A DNA stretch of 37,731 nt, from the NCBI GenBank assembly GCA_019649035.1, contig BMAT01005639.1:19853-57583 (forward strand), read 5' to 3'. Shown piece after piece: positions 1-9,783 of this stretch (its first letter is position 1; every line of letters starts with the position of its first letter). The stretch is from Elysia marginata (taxonomy: Eukaryota; Mollusca; Gastropoda; Plakobranchidae). Position numbers and translations under genes: made by a program. The notes under the pieces are model-generated. The model saw nothing but the letters and a program-made list of their open reading frames with translations, did not search any database and had not been told where the DNA came from.

Positions 1-3000
1 TATGCGAAAGTCATAACCAGATACTATACTTTGCATACAAAAACGGAGTAAATTAGATTTTTTGTCATTGTAAAAGGAAATAAGAGAGTGTTACGTGTAT
101 TGTGTCAGAGGTTATCTCAATGAGTTTTGTTTTTTGTTTTGTTAATCAAAACGTTCTTTGCAGCTATCGCAGCAACCTAATGATGATAAAGGCATGTATA
201 GAAGCACCAGGAAGGTACACTCGTAAATACATTTCTGTGTTGTTGCCTCGCTATCTGTCTCAGATCTATATTCCTTTTTCTTACTGGTAGATCTTTTCTC
301 CATTAATTGCATTCTGTATTCATGTTTTTGTTCCAATTCCCTCTTTCTCTGAAATTTTTTTCTTTATCTTCCTCGACATGATAAAATATACTTAAATACC
401 ACAAGTTTCTACATGTATCGCCGCGGCATACGTCAGCCTAGTGTAATTTCCGGACACAACACAGTAATGTAACAGCTGCATTATGGCACCCTTTCTTAGC
501 CGGCTTGCCCGCTCTAACACCAAGGTAATAATAAAAATGCACCAATGATGACTTTGACCTCATGCATCATGAGTATTGAAGAAGCACCACCCAGACAGTC
601 TTGTCTCTTGTGACTGAGGAAATAACCAATCATTTGAGTGAACCATTCCACAGTAGAAATAACCAGTTAAAAAGTCTAACGTTTTTCTCAATATGTCAGT
701 ATTGTAAACACTTCCTGAAAATGCATCATAGGTCTTCGCGTAAGGTAGTTTGATTGTAATGAGAGTGGGTATGCCCAATTCGACAAATGTTTTAATCTGT
801 ATGTATACCAAAAACTGAAAATAGGGTAGGGGAGATAGTATTATTAAAATCCGAATTAGTTGATCATAACGAAGTGTTAAGCTGTTATCTTTTCTCATAA
901 TGCTTTGCCAAAGGCGCTTCTTTACATTCAAAACAAAAAACGGTAGCACGAAATGGTTGAATATTCTCTCAGTGTTCCTTGCAACAAGATATTTTCAAGA
1001 TATTATTTGAATATAAAAACAACCATTTGCGACACGTTCTTTTTCCTTTTTCCTAGCTTTGTTTCTAAACCCTTACATTTTTTCTCATTATCTCGACACG
1101 TAAAATCGGTCTATCTTGTCTTGAATCTCTCTGCTCTTCTCCTTTCTCATTCTGTCGGCTAAGAATTACATGTACTTGCGGGCGATTTGAAGCAGCTGCA
1201 ACAATTTATCGAATCTCTCCTTCTGCCACAATCCCAACTCCCAAGGGAGACATTAATAGATGTATTACGGACAAATTATACACCAGCAACTTATTGTTTG
1301 ACCCATTGTACCCTTAGTACTGGCAATGTCAGTTGTGAGTGAGAACATAACGCATCCCTTCTAGTGTGAACATTTCAAGGTAAGAATGATCAATAGTAAA
1401 TGTTTTCTCCATTCATAATTAACTGATCAGAACGATGTGCTCACATGAGGTGCTTGTGTAAAGTACGTACTGATTTTAATACAGATAATACTATTCAAAA
1501 CGTAACTTTTGTTTCATGTTTTTAAAATCTTTGTAAATTATCTACAAAAATGACTTAGAAGAGAAATACTCTACGGTTAGGAACTTACAAACGCAGTATC
1601 AAGTTGAATATTTCTTTAAACACCCATAGAACTAACGAAAGTGGTCAAGTTCTATTTAAACCTTACGATCGTAAAATGGAAACGTCTGGTGGCTAATAAC
1701 AGAGTTACAAAGTTTTTTAAAACGCAGGCTTATAAAATAGAGATGTCGAAGATAACTATTAGTTGAGCGTGCAGTGATATCTTTGTGAACTAAGGTGATA
1801 ATAACACACGATTCAGTGGATTTCAGTCCTCTTTCGCTACACGCTTAATGAAAAAAAAACTAAATAAATATTCTTATGTACTTATGTCTTTTCAGTTTAG
1901 ACACTTTTTATTAAAACAGCGAGTTAAGAAATTCTAGCCTTTTAAAGAAGAAAGCTTAACTGACAAAATTTAAGACATAGAGTTATTCCATAAGTTCAAC
2001 ATTTTCATGTGTACATTATCAACCCAGTGCGCACAAAAATTATTACACGCTCTGAGTTCTGTGCTTTTCTAACTTTGCGGGTGAGTTCATTGAGTTAGAT
2101 GATAATAAGTTTCAAGTTCAATTTGGAAAGTATTTAAATTTTTTACTTCCTTTATCCATCTACAAAAATTAGTCCAAATGGCACTAAAATCTAACATTGT
2201 AAACCACGTGCTTCTTACGAGCACAGCTATCATATCTAGTCAAGGAAAACATCGAATATTTTACATCTTGATCGAATGAAAAAGAAATGCCCTTAAAGCA
2301 TTTTCCTCGCTTTGTTTTTACATTTTCAGTTTACATTAAGCAGCTTACGCGCGTTAGTAAAACAGACAGAACATAACTATGTTTGGTGTAATGAAAGTTT
2401 ATTCTGCTTCACCCCAACCGGCGTCTTTTCTGTGTCCGTGTAAATGTCAAGTTTGGGTGTGTGAATAGCAATCATAAGATTCTGCCACCTACAAGGAGCT
2501 TCTCTAGGGTATTCTCCGGTATCTCTATTTAGATAATTAGGCTGAGCTTCATTAGACTCCCATTCATCGCAGTGGTCTTGCTTGCTTTTTATAAATGAAA
2601 CTGACCATTGGTCGGCGACAGTGTTGAGGTCAAGTGTAAGAATATCTGTACATAAAACTGCTCATTGTGAGGGTGTTTTTTTTCTTTTTAAGTTTAGAAC
2701 AAGGAAGAGACTATGGCTTAATCAAGATAAACGACAAACTGAAGACCTCGTGATTTGGTCAGCGCATGAGTCATTGTACAGAGTCAGACGGACGAAAATC
2801 ACTTTATGTGCTTAACAATTCAAAAACACAGGGAATGGTTACCTTAATAGTACTCCAACAAAACACCAATTCAATGCTAGAGAGATGCGGAGATGTATTT
2901 TTAAACATATCCCCCACTTCTCTATACAAGTATTGTGGAAAAAATATACTAAGTTTTGACTGTAATTCAAATTTTGCTTTAAAGTAAGGAAGTTCATCCT

Positions 3001-3591
3001 GAATTTGGATTGTCTAAAGTACTTTACAGAATTGTAGAAATGAAAGCAAAAAACTTATAACTTTCCAGCACTATAGAATAACAACCAACTGCACCAAATA
3101 ACATTTAAGACTAAAAAGTGATCTTTTAAAATTAGATAATACCTTCTGGTAATAGGATTTTATAAATTTTAAAAATAAAGTGATTCGCGTGTAGCTTTGT
3201 GTGCTTGTCAATCCATAACGCCACAATTATCTTGATCCATTCAATTATATTTGTTAAGACAAAGTTCATGGTGCTGAACTTTACATTACTGCGGAAACAA
3301 AGAATTTAACATAATCGTAAATCAATTTACTCAACGGCTTGTTCAAATAGAGCACTGTATGTTGGCCGAGAGGGAATAAATGGCATGGCAGCAGGCAGCC
3401 CCTGAAAGTTAAACTGAAATGTAGAGGCTCTTAACTTCATGATGCAGATCCGATATTCACTGCGAGACTGCTGCCCAACCAGCAGCCATGTCTGAGGTAA
3501 ACCAGATGAGTCAAGCAATGAAGGGAAAAATTAAAGATTATACTTAGCCGAATTTTATTAAGTCGTTCTCTGAAAATGTCAAATATTGTGT
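1..3591. other. Unassigned AT-rich DNA
   Basis: No gene, RNA, repeat or mobile element is recognised here. The longest open frame is on the minus strand at 560-949 (129 codons). It opens with GTG rather than ATG, has no motif I know, and is probably chance. Several shorter frames (for example plus 2582-2815 and minus 3327-3518) are likewise unremarkable. The stretch could be intergenic or intronic. Confidence 0.6.
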
Positions 3592-3702
3592 GACAAAGAC
3601 CCACATTTTAAAAAGGAAGGGGAGTGAGAGACAGAGACCCAAATTAAAAAAAGGAAGGGGGGTGTGAGACCAAGACCCATATTTAAAAGGGGGGGGGGTC
3701 AT
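3592..3702. repeat. Three tandem 38-bp units with a G10 run
   Basis: Units begin at 3592, 3630 and 3668, exactly 38 bp apart. Each has the form GAC-AGACCC, then an AT-rich ATTTTAAAA-type segment, then GGAAGGGG. The third unit is shorter and ends in ten consecutive Gs at 3689-3698. The period is not a multiple of three and no frame stays open, so this is a small minisatellite rather than a coding repeat. Confidence 0.85.
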
Positions 3703-4165
3703 TTGTTCTACGAAGCATAATAGTCAGTTGAGGTGCTCTATTTTGTCCTATTATTCTGTGTGGATATTTATATCTGAAACGTTATATTATTATAAGCTCT
3801 AGGCGAGTAGAATTATGATTCTTAGGATTCTCTCCTGCCACTGCCTTTTTTGCCTCCACTGATTTCACTCAGCCATGACAATAGTTTCGAAATTCCATCA
3901 TCGCCATGGACAGCATAAACTGCAGATCGAAAACAGATTAGATTTAGATTGCTACGTTGCTTGGTAAACTTTAGTTTATTTTGATAAGTTTAAGTTAGAA
4001 ATTCAAGACTTCATTAAGTAAGTTTACAAAAAGTCACACTGAGATTGAATAAATGCAAATTTATGGCCCAAGCATTTATGGTTTTGGTATTGCTAAATAT
4101 TTGTATGCTGTAAATATCTAGAGTCGTGAAAAAATTCTTTGACAGTGTCGTTATATATAATTGTT
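3703..4165. other. Unassigned spacer before the LINE tail
   Basis: AT-rich sequence with no recognisable gene, repeat or RNA. It runs up to the microsatellite tail of the minus-strand LINE that follows. Confidence 0.6.
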
Positions 4166-4200
4166 TATGAATAATAAATAATAATAATAATAATATATTG
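4166..4200 (-). repeat. TTA-type microsatellite tail of the LINE
   Basis: On the plus strand this is a run of AATAAT units (4171-4195), and on the element strand TTATTATTA. It sits exactly at the 3' end of the LINE, where L2/CR1-like elements carry short tandem repeats instead of poly(A). Confidence 0.8.
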
Positions 4201-4349
4201 AATTTATATACCGCATATCCATAGCAATTGAGTTTGCTCTATGCGGTTCACAAATGCTAATAAATACAATGATTTTCACGACAACATAAGTACATTTAAG
4301 TTTATCTAACGTGACAAATCAAAAGGAGTTGCAGGTTTAAAATGTATAC

Positions 4350-4934
4350 CTAGAAATATGCCTGCAGAAAAAGATGGTGTTTTAATTGTTTCTTAAACAG
4401 TTCTATTGATTTAGCTTCCCTGATGGTTAAAGGGAGTGAGTTCCAGACAGTTGGACCAAAGCAGAAAAACGAGCGTTGACCATAAAACTTGTAATTACTT
4501 GCAGTTTTTACTAGTTTCGTGTTATCTGCAGCCGATCTGAATGGTCTATTTGGGGTGTATCTGTAGAGTGATTCAGACAGATACACGGGCGCTTGGCTGT
4601 TAAGGCATTTATAACAGATTAGGCATATCTTAAACATTATACGGTACTCAATAGGAAGCCAATGCAAACCACATAGGATTGGTGTGACTTGTTCTCTCTT
4701 TTTGTTTCGTGATATTAATCTGGCTGCGCTATGTTGGACAACCTGAAGCCTTTGTATAAGATCTTTTGGAAGCCCTGCAAGCAGTGAGTTACAGTAATCC
4801 AGTCTGGATAATACTAAAGATGCTACGAGAGTTGTTGTTACTTTCCGGTCAAGGAAATTTCGGATTGTACTTATTTTCCTAATTTGGAAATATGCTGCTC
4901 TGCAAACATTATCTACATGTGATGACATTGACAT
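4350..4934 (-). pseudogene. LINE RT thumb and C-terminal domain (frame 2)
   Basis: This is the 3' continuation of the RT frame above. The 194 codons after the ATG at 4934 read through SMSSHVDNVCR, then LVLSRLDYCNSLLAGLP (about residues 41-57), LHWLPIEYRI (about 90-99), and near the end FGPTVWNSLP. These segments are characteristic of the region after the palm in L2/CR1-like ORF2 proteins. The initial ATG is internal to the original protein, not a start codon: coding similarity extends upstream of it as LDVYLDND in this frame, to the frameshift at 4960-4966. The natural stop at 4350-4352 leads into the 3' UTR. The frame is otherwise intact, implying a fairly recent insertion. Confidence 0.9.
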
Positions 4935-4938
4935 GTCG

Positions 4939-5565
4939 TTATCTAGATAAACGTCTAAGTTTTTTTATGCGTTTGCTTGTTGGTATGATATTACCGTTGA
5001 TGTTCAGAGTCGATGTTGGTATTGAATGTACATCTTTGCCAAGTATAATGATTTCAGTTTTATCATCATTGAGTTTAAGTTTGTTGGTCATCATCCACTC
5101 TTTTACACTCTCGATACAGATTGATGTTTTTGAGAGGAGCAATGGTAGGTTATTTATCGTGTCAGTACAATACATTTGCGTATCATCAGCATAAAGGTGA
5201 TAAGGCATACCAAGCAATTTGATGATAGATGACAATGGGGACGTATACAGAGTAAAGAGAATCGGCCCCAGCACAGACCCCTGAGGAACTCCGAAAACAA
5301 GAGGGAGTTTTCTTGAAGTGTGGTCACCAATACAGACCGACTGTGTTCTATTCGATAGATATGATTCAAACCACTGCAGCACCGTTCCCGATAAACCGAA
5401 CGTTTGATTTAAGCGTGTGAGAAGAATATTACGACCAATCGTGTCAAATGCCGCGGAAAGGTCAAGCAGGGTCATAACACATATTTCTTTTTGGTCTATG
5501 GATTCAAAAACATCAGATGTTACTTTTAACAGTGCTGTCTCCGTACTGTGGAACGTACTGGAAAA
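4939..5565 (-). pseudogene. LINE reverse transcriptase, central part (frame 1)
   Basis: This is the RNA-directed DNA polymerase that copies element RNA at a nicked genomic target. Counting from the TTG codon at 5601, the frame gives LDLSAAFDT (residues 46-54, first catalytic aspartate), GVPQGSVLGP (104-113, primer-grip side), YADD (137-140, the catalytic pair, at 5182-5193) and MTNKLKLNDDKTE (171-183). All catalytic aspartates are present. The frame has no ATG and upstream residues are not RT-like, so the true RT part starts near 5565. It ends at a false stop at 4939-4941, caused by an extra base in an A7 run (plus-strand T7 at 4960-4966). Removing one base from that run restores continuity with the next frame, so this is one gene broken by a single frameshift, or by a sequencing error in a homopolymer. 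Confidence 0.92.
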
Positions 5566-5601
5566 AAAAACAAACAAACAGGGTAACTTACCCAGCGACA
5601 A

Positions 5602-7199
5602 GATTAAACAGATTCACTTACTGCCTGGCAATACTCAAAATTATTACATATTTATTGATACTTCTGATAGAAACTGCGACTGGGGAAATCACTAACAAAG
5701 AGCGAAATGAAGCTAGTCCAGTGAAAGCAACGACAACAATTGAAGCAATAACCGCACCAAGAGATTCATGCCTGATACCTGAAAACGATTACAGAACTAA
5801 AGATGGACACTGAAGTTGAGAGAACATCAACAATGATTAACATTAAACAACTCCAGGAACGGCGAAATTAAAGACATGAACAACAACAGCACAAAGAGAG
5901 CCCAAAGTCGTTGATGGTGAGCTACGGTGGGACATAACATCGCTCTCTTCTTCAACAATGAACTGAGGTATTTGAATATCACCACAACCTGGGTTGGGTA
6001 CAAAACCAGGGAAAGTTCTAGATATTTGCATAAAGCCAAGCTCTAGTAAAGCCCTAGAGAGGAGATAAGTACTGAAAGAGATGGAGTGGAATAGTCGATG
6101 GAAAGCCAGTTCTTTGGCTGATAGCTCATCTTTGTAAAGTGTAAAGAACTTTTTTTTACGCGACGATCGAAGAGCAGCCTTTCAACCTCTTTCTCTCTCC
6201 CTCTCCCTTTGTTTCTTTTGCCCCTTTTTACTAAAATGCTTTGGTAGAAATTTTGGTGCGGTTAAAAATTACATAAAGTCACAGAATAAATGCAGTAAAA
6301 AGTACAAATACATTTAAAGAAATATTAAATATTTGTGAGCTCTAACAAACAATAATTTCATATATAAAAAACATGCCAGTTGGTCACATTGCTCAATACT
6401 TTTCGTTCATTTTTTTTTATCTCTTCCTTTTAGACAGTTAAATAGCTATTGATATTTAAGCTAAAAAGTACAAGAAATTTCTTTTAAATAGCGAGCGGTA
6501 GACGAATGTACAAATGTACTTCTGACTTTTCAGAAACTTTTTAAACAGTAAACAGGAAACTACTTGTTTGTAATGTGGAAAATCATGAAATGGTCGGTTA
6601 TATTACACTGAGGTAAATTACCGAAGAGCAGGTATTTCCAAGCTAATCATTTTTTTAACATATTGTAACAAGGAGCCAAAATTGTGCAGTCAACTCTAAT
6701 AGTATTTTCTAACTGCAAGGCATGATTTTAGCAAAATTTATTCAAACCCAGTCATAATCGAATTTTCTACAATTACTGAGATTATCTCGGCTCCTGGTCT
6801 CAGAAACAAAAAAAAACAATTTAATAACGTGTATAGTGTTATTGCAAAACCAGACGGGACAATAAGAAATTGCTTGAGTGACATTAATTTTTGACAAGCT
6901 AGAAGCAAATGATAAGGGTCAAGCCTAATGCACGATTTAAGTCATGTGAAAAATGAGTGTCCATCAAGACGTCAATACAGCAGGCTAACTTTTGGTTTTT
7001 TAAGATCAAGGTCATTACAACATTTCAGGGAATTTTAACCCTGTAAAAAGTATTGTCAGGGCCAACTGTGAGAAATTTTCGCCAAGGTTGCTTTGCTGGG
7101 AGGAGCCTGGTTGTAAACATAGAGAAAGCCCCCCAGTCTTCCTTGTTTCAACATTTGTCAGTGTGCCTCTTAGTCTGTTTGAGCAATAAATTCCGGGTC
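5602..7199. other. Unassigned spacer with small pyrimidine patch
   Basis: No LINE continuation is visible upstream of the truncation point. Two overlapping minus-strand frames at 5827-6039 and 5843-6031 show no known motif. A short CT-rich patch lies at about 6185-6230. The rest is AT-rich with nothing recognisable. Confidence 0.55.
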
Positions 7200-7621
7200 T
7201 TGCGGTACCCCCACCCACCTCTTCTCGATCTCGTTAGGCCTGTATTTCGCTCCAGCCCTGCCCTTCTTTCTCGTTCTCTTTTTTACCTTTCTCTCTGTTT
7301 GTCCCGCTTTCTCTCTTTCACTCATGCCCCTCCCACTCTTTCTCTCTTCATCTATCTTTCTGATCATTATCTCACAATCGCCCAATCCAACACCCCTCAT
7401 TTGCCTCGGCGTTTCACCAAATGAATGCAGTACTCATCCTTCTCTTTGTGTGCCTATCTGTTTCCCCTCACACCCAATGCGTTTCCCTCTTTTCCCCCTT
7501 TCAGTTACATAACCACTTTTATAACCCCCCTTATCCTCCCAACTTGTTTTCTTGCCCAACTAACTTATCTCTAACTATGTCTGCTTTTTTTCTTTTTTTT
7601 TCCTCTATCCTCATAAATATA
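7200..7621 (+). repeat. Pyrimidine-rich asymmetric tract
   Basis: For roughly 400 bp the plus strand is dominated by C and T (TTTCTCTC, CCCTCCCAC and similar words) without one fixed unit. The overlapping open frames in both orientations here are a by-product of the base bias. It begins next to CCCCCACCCACC at 7208-7219, whose complement is G-run rich. Origin may be decayed microsatellite; function unknown. Confidence 0.7.
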
Positions 7622-8307
7622 TTCTCATTTTTTAAAAATTATTTCAGAACTTATTTTTAATGTTAAGTCATGTAGAACAAAATGTCACAATATCGCTTAA
7701 TCTCGAGTATTTTATCAACTTTCTTAACTCGTTTGCACCAAATTTTTTCTACTCTCTTCACACAACAAAAAAGAGGAAAACTGGCGTAAACTGCCCCCCT
7801 GCCCGATGTAAAACAGCCCGGATCCGCAAATGCTCTAGTAAAATTTTCTCCCCAGAAACGAAGTTCGTTGGTAAATAGTTGGTCACTGATCACAATTGGA
7901 AACGCTTTCTTACAGAAGCCCAGGTCAGTTTTAAAGTGAGAGATAACCATTGACTAGTACTGTATCAGTACTTGCATACATAACTGATAATTATGTTATA
8001 GTCTCGAGTATAAGCACTTTTTTCTGCACAAGCTAATATTTTTTTTAGGTCAATAGGCTGCAAATGCTATCAGACTAAAAAGTGCCTATCTCCTCTGATG
8101 CGAGAAACTTATGCCTGTTATTTTCTTAGCTATTATCCTTGCAATTGTACCCTCTTTGCCCCATTAAAGTGTTATGCACTTTACCTTTACAAGCCGTGGC
8201 CACGACAAACATACTGTGAGTCGTTTACAGCATTACCAAACATATTTTCTCACAAAGACAACTCTGACATTCAGGTTTTACTAGTGGATGCCGCGGAGCA
8301 GTTACAT
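7622..8307. other. Unassigned spacer
   Basis: AT-rich at first, becoming more GC-rich after about 8280. No gene, RNA or repeat is recognised. Confidence 0.55.
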
Positions 8308-8538
8308 CTACTTCAATAAAGCCAAAAGACGGGTCCAGCCGCGCTTGTTATCGCGGATATCACTTAATGCTAATCTCTCTATGTCCACTGTGTCCACTTT
8401 TTCTAATCCAGCACCGGCCCTCTCTGTTGTCCTCTGAGGCACAATTAGTGAACGGGTGTCACATAAAGACCTGCGTCTGAAACATTGCAGAACATCTGTC
8501 TCCTTTGTCAGTTCCTGGTGCGTCGCTTCACCAGACAG
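8308..8538 (-). other. Stop-free 76-codon frame, unknown
   Basis: The minus strand is open for 76 codons up to a TAG at 8308-8310. There is no ATG, so it would have to be an exon, a fragment of a mobile-element gene, or chance. The predicted peptide is charged and arginine-rich in the middle (FRRRSLCDTRSLIV at residues 20-33) and ends in SDIRDNKRGWTRLLALLK (59-76). Upstream, another frame reads from an ATG into the same area (including RSLIVNRERETTG) and stops near 8530, which would fit an old frameshift. I do not recognise the family. The local GC content is higher than in the flanks. It lies about 240 bp downstream (element sense) of the LINE remnant at 8779-9770 but outside its proposed duplication, so it is probably separate. 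Confidence 0.3.
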
Positions 8539-8764
8539 TCAACATTTTAACAGCATAGCAACCGGACGTCAGCACGTTTCCAGTTGTCTCCCGTTCTCGA
8601 TTTACGATAAGAGACCTAACTCTTAACCCGCTGTTGGTCATTCATAGTTCCGCCCCCCTCTACATCTCCTCCACGCTCTCCGCCCACATTCCTTTCAAAT
8701 TTGACGGTCTGCTGTCTGACCACATAAAAGAACCTCTTTGGTCTAATAATCTGCAAATAAATTC

Positions 8765-8778
8765 TATATATATCCTTA
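8765..8778. repeat. Candidate target-site duplication, left copy
   Basis: TATATATCCTTA at 8767-8778, preceded by an extra TA and CTA, matches 9772-9783 exactly over 12 bp and abuts the 3' end of the decayed LINE. The AT-rich composition weakens the case somewhat. Confidence 0.55.
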
Positions 8779-9770
8779 GCAGTATCGTATAGCTACACCG
8801 TCAGATTATATTTGTTGATCCAGGCTACCAGGTCTTCATCAGCATTATGTACTGCTTTATATCCGCCATCCAGTTTCTTAACTGGGCAGTTTAAAACAAT
8901 GTGATCTAATGTTTCAGGAGCCTTGCTACATCCTCGGCACATTGGAGAGCCTTTCAGTTCCCACTTATACATCATAATTATAGGTGGTCTTTGCATGTCT
9001 TGTCTGAAGTTGGTTGGTTATCACACAGTGCTTTTTTTTTAAGGTTGTGAAGCCAGGAATAGATTGTGTTGGATTAGTTATTATACTTCCACATGTTGGA
9101 ATGTTATTTTCCTATTCTCTTCTATTCTCCATTGCATTAAAGCTTTCAATCTTTGCATTGTAGAAGGGGTTTCTTGACCTCAGTGTTCTTGTTGGGGCTT
9201 CCTTGTATGTTTAAGGGGTATGTTGTCTGCCATGTCCTCGATTCTTTTGACTATCTTCTCTGTCGCTTATTTTTACTGATGTGGCGAGGTGCAATTGAGG
9301 AAACCAATTAGATCCGCGTTGATTTGAGACAGTCACCTGTTGTTCTCATCGATTCACGCAGTCTAACATCAATCAGTTTGGTGTGCGGGCTTCTGGTCCA
9401 CAAAGGAGCGCAATATTCAACGACACTGTAATACAGGGCAATAGTTGACGTTCGCAGAACAGATTGCGAGGCACTCCATGTTGTTCTTGCGAGCTTTCTC
9501 AGAATGCAGTTTCTTTTCGCAGTCTTGTCGGGGCATCCTTCAGATATTTGTGGTAGTTAATTTGTCTGTCTAAAGTGAAACCAAAATACTTGGGGGCGGG
9601 GAACTGATGGTAACATCTTGGTTTTTATCTTTGATGTTTAAAGTTTTTGATGCTTTGTAGTTGTTCAGATGAAATTGCTGTTGACGCCGATTTACGATTA
9701 GGTGTGTTCATTTCCAGGTACCAGGTGTCGAAGTATTCCTTTAGAGCAGTTGTATTATTGCTGAAAGTGT
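8779..9770 (-). mobile_element. Decayed jockey/I-like LINE fragment
   Basis: On the minus strand, shifting frames give the part of ORF2 that follows the RT catalytic box: EYFDTWYLEMN (near 9720), KYFGFTLDRQINYHKYLKD (about 9535-9594), a KLARTTW-type segment (about 9490), VEYCAPLWTRSPHT (about 9380-9425), and finally the C-terminal CCHC end at 8793-8996. The order is colinear with one LINE protein, but stops and frameshifts interrupt it. The YADD box and everything upstream are absent. Both edges carry TATATATCCTTA (8767-8778 and 9772-9783), a likely target-site duplication. The clade differs from the L2/CR1-like copy at 4.2-5.6 kb. Confidence 0.82.
8793..8996 (-). pseudogene. C-terminal CCHC segment of LINE ORF2
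   Basis: This 67-codon frame reads YKWELKGSPMCRGCSKAPE and then TLDHIVLNCP, giving C20-x2-C23-x8-H32-x4-C37. This is the CCHC zinc-binding motif usually found at the end of jockey/I-like ORF2 proteins, thought to contact RNA or target DNA. The last residues (DEDLVAWINKYNLTV) match the usual W-x-x-x-L terminus of such proteins, and the stop at 8793 is probably the natural one. The ATG at 8996 is internal; the upstream part of the gene continues in other frames to about 9770. Only about 15 bp separate the stop from the proposed duplication, so the 3' UTR is extremely short or deleted. Confidence 0.75.
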
Positions 9771-9783
9771 CTATATATCCTTA
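9771..9783. repeat. Candidate target-site duplication, right copy
   Basis: CTATATATCCTTA lies at the 5'-truncated edge of the minus-strand LINE fragment and matches the left copy except for one TA unit. Confidence 0.55.

Larger units (their letters stand above)
4166..5565 (-). mobile_element. 5'-truncated L2/CR1-like non-LTR retrotransposon
   Basis: Read on the minus strand, the element holds the RT palm and thumb of a LINE, a C-terminal domain, about 150 bp of 3' UTR and a tail of TTA repeats (4171-4195). Just before the tail, an ATGCGGTATATAAAT-type end resembles the 3' ends I know from L2/CR1-like elements. The endonuclease and the N-terminal RT are missing: similarity stops near 5565, at a segment reading FHSTETALLKV, and beyond it lies unrelated sequence. 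Truncation at the 5' end is typical of incomplete target-primed reverse transcription. No convincing target-site duplication was found. Clade assignment is by motif style only; jockey-like is the main alternative name. Confidence 0.9.

Noticed and set aside
560..949. 129-codon minus-strand frame
   Set aside because: Starts with GTG, no recognisable motif, composition like the flanks; compatible with chance.
5566..5590. 3' splice-site-like polypyrimidine tract and CAG just before the RT similarity (minus strand)
   Set aside because: The position coincides with the LINE truncation edge, and no upstream exon or host protein similarity is seen.
7053..7424. 123-codon plus-strand frame
   Set aside because: Lies in a pyrimidine-rich tract; the peptide is L/S/F/P-rich low complexity and both strands are open because of base bias.
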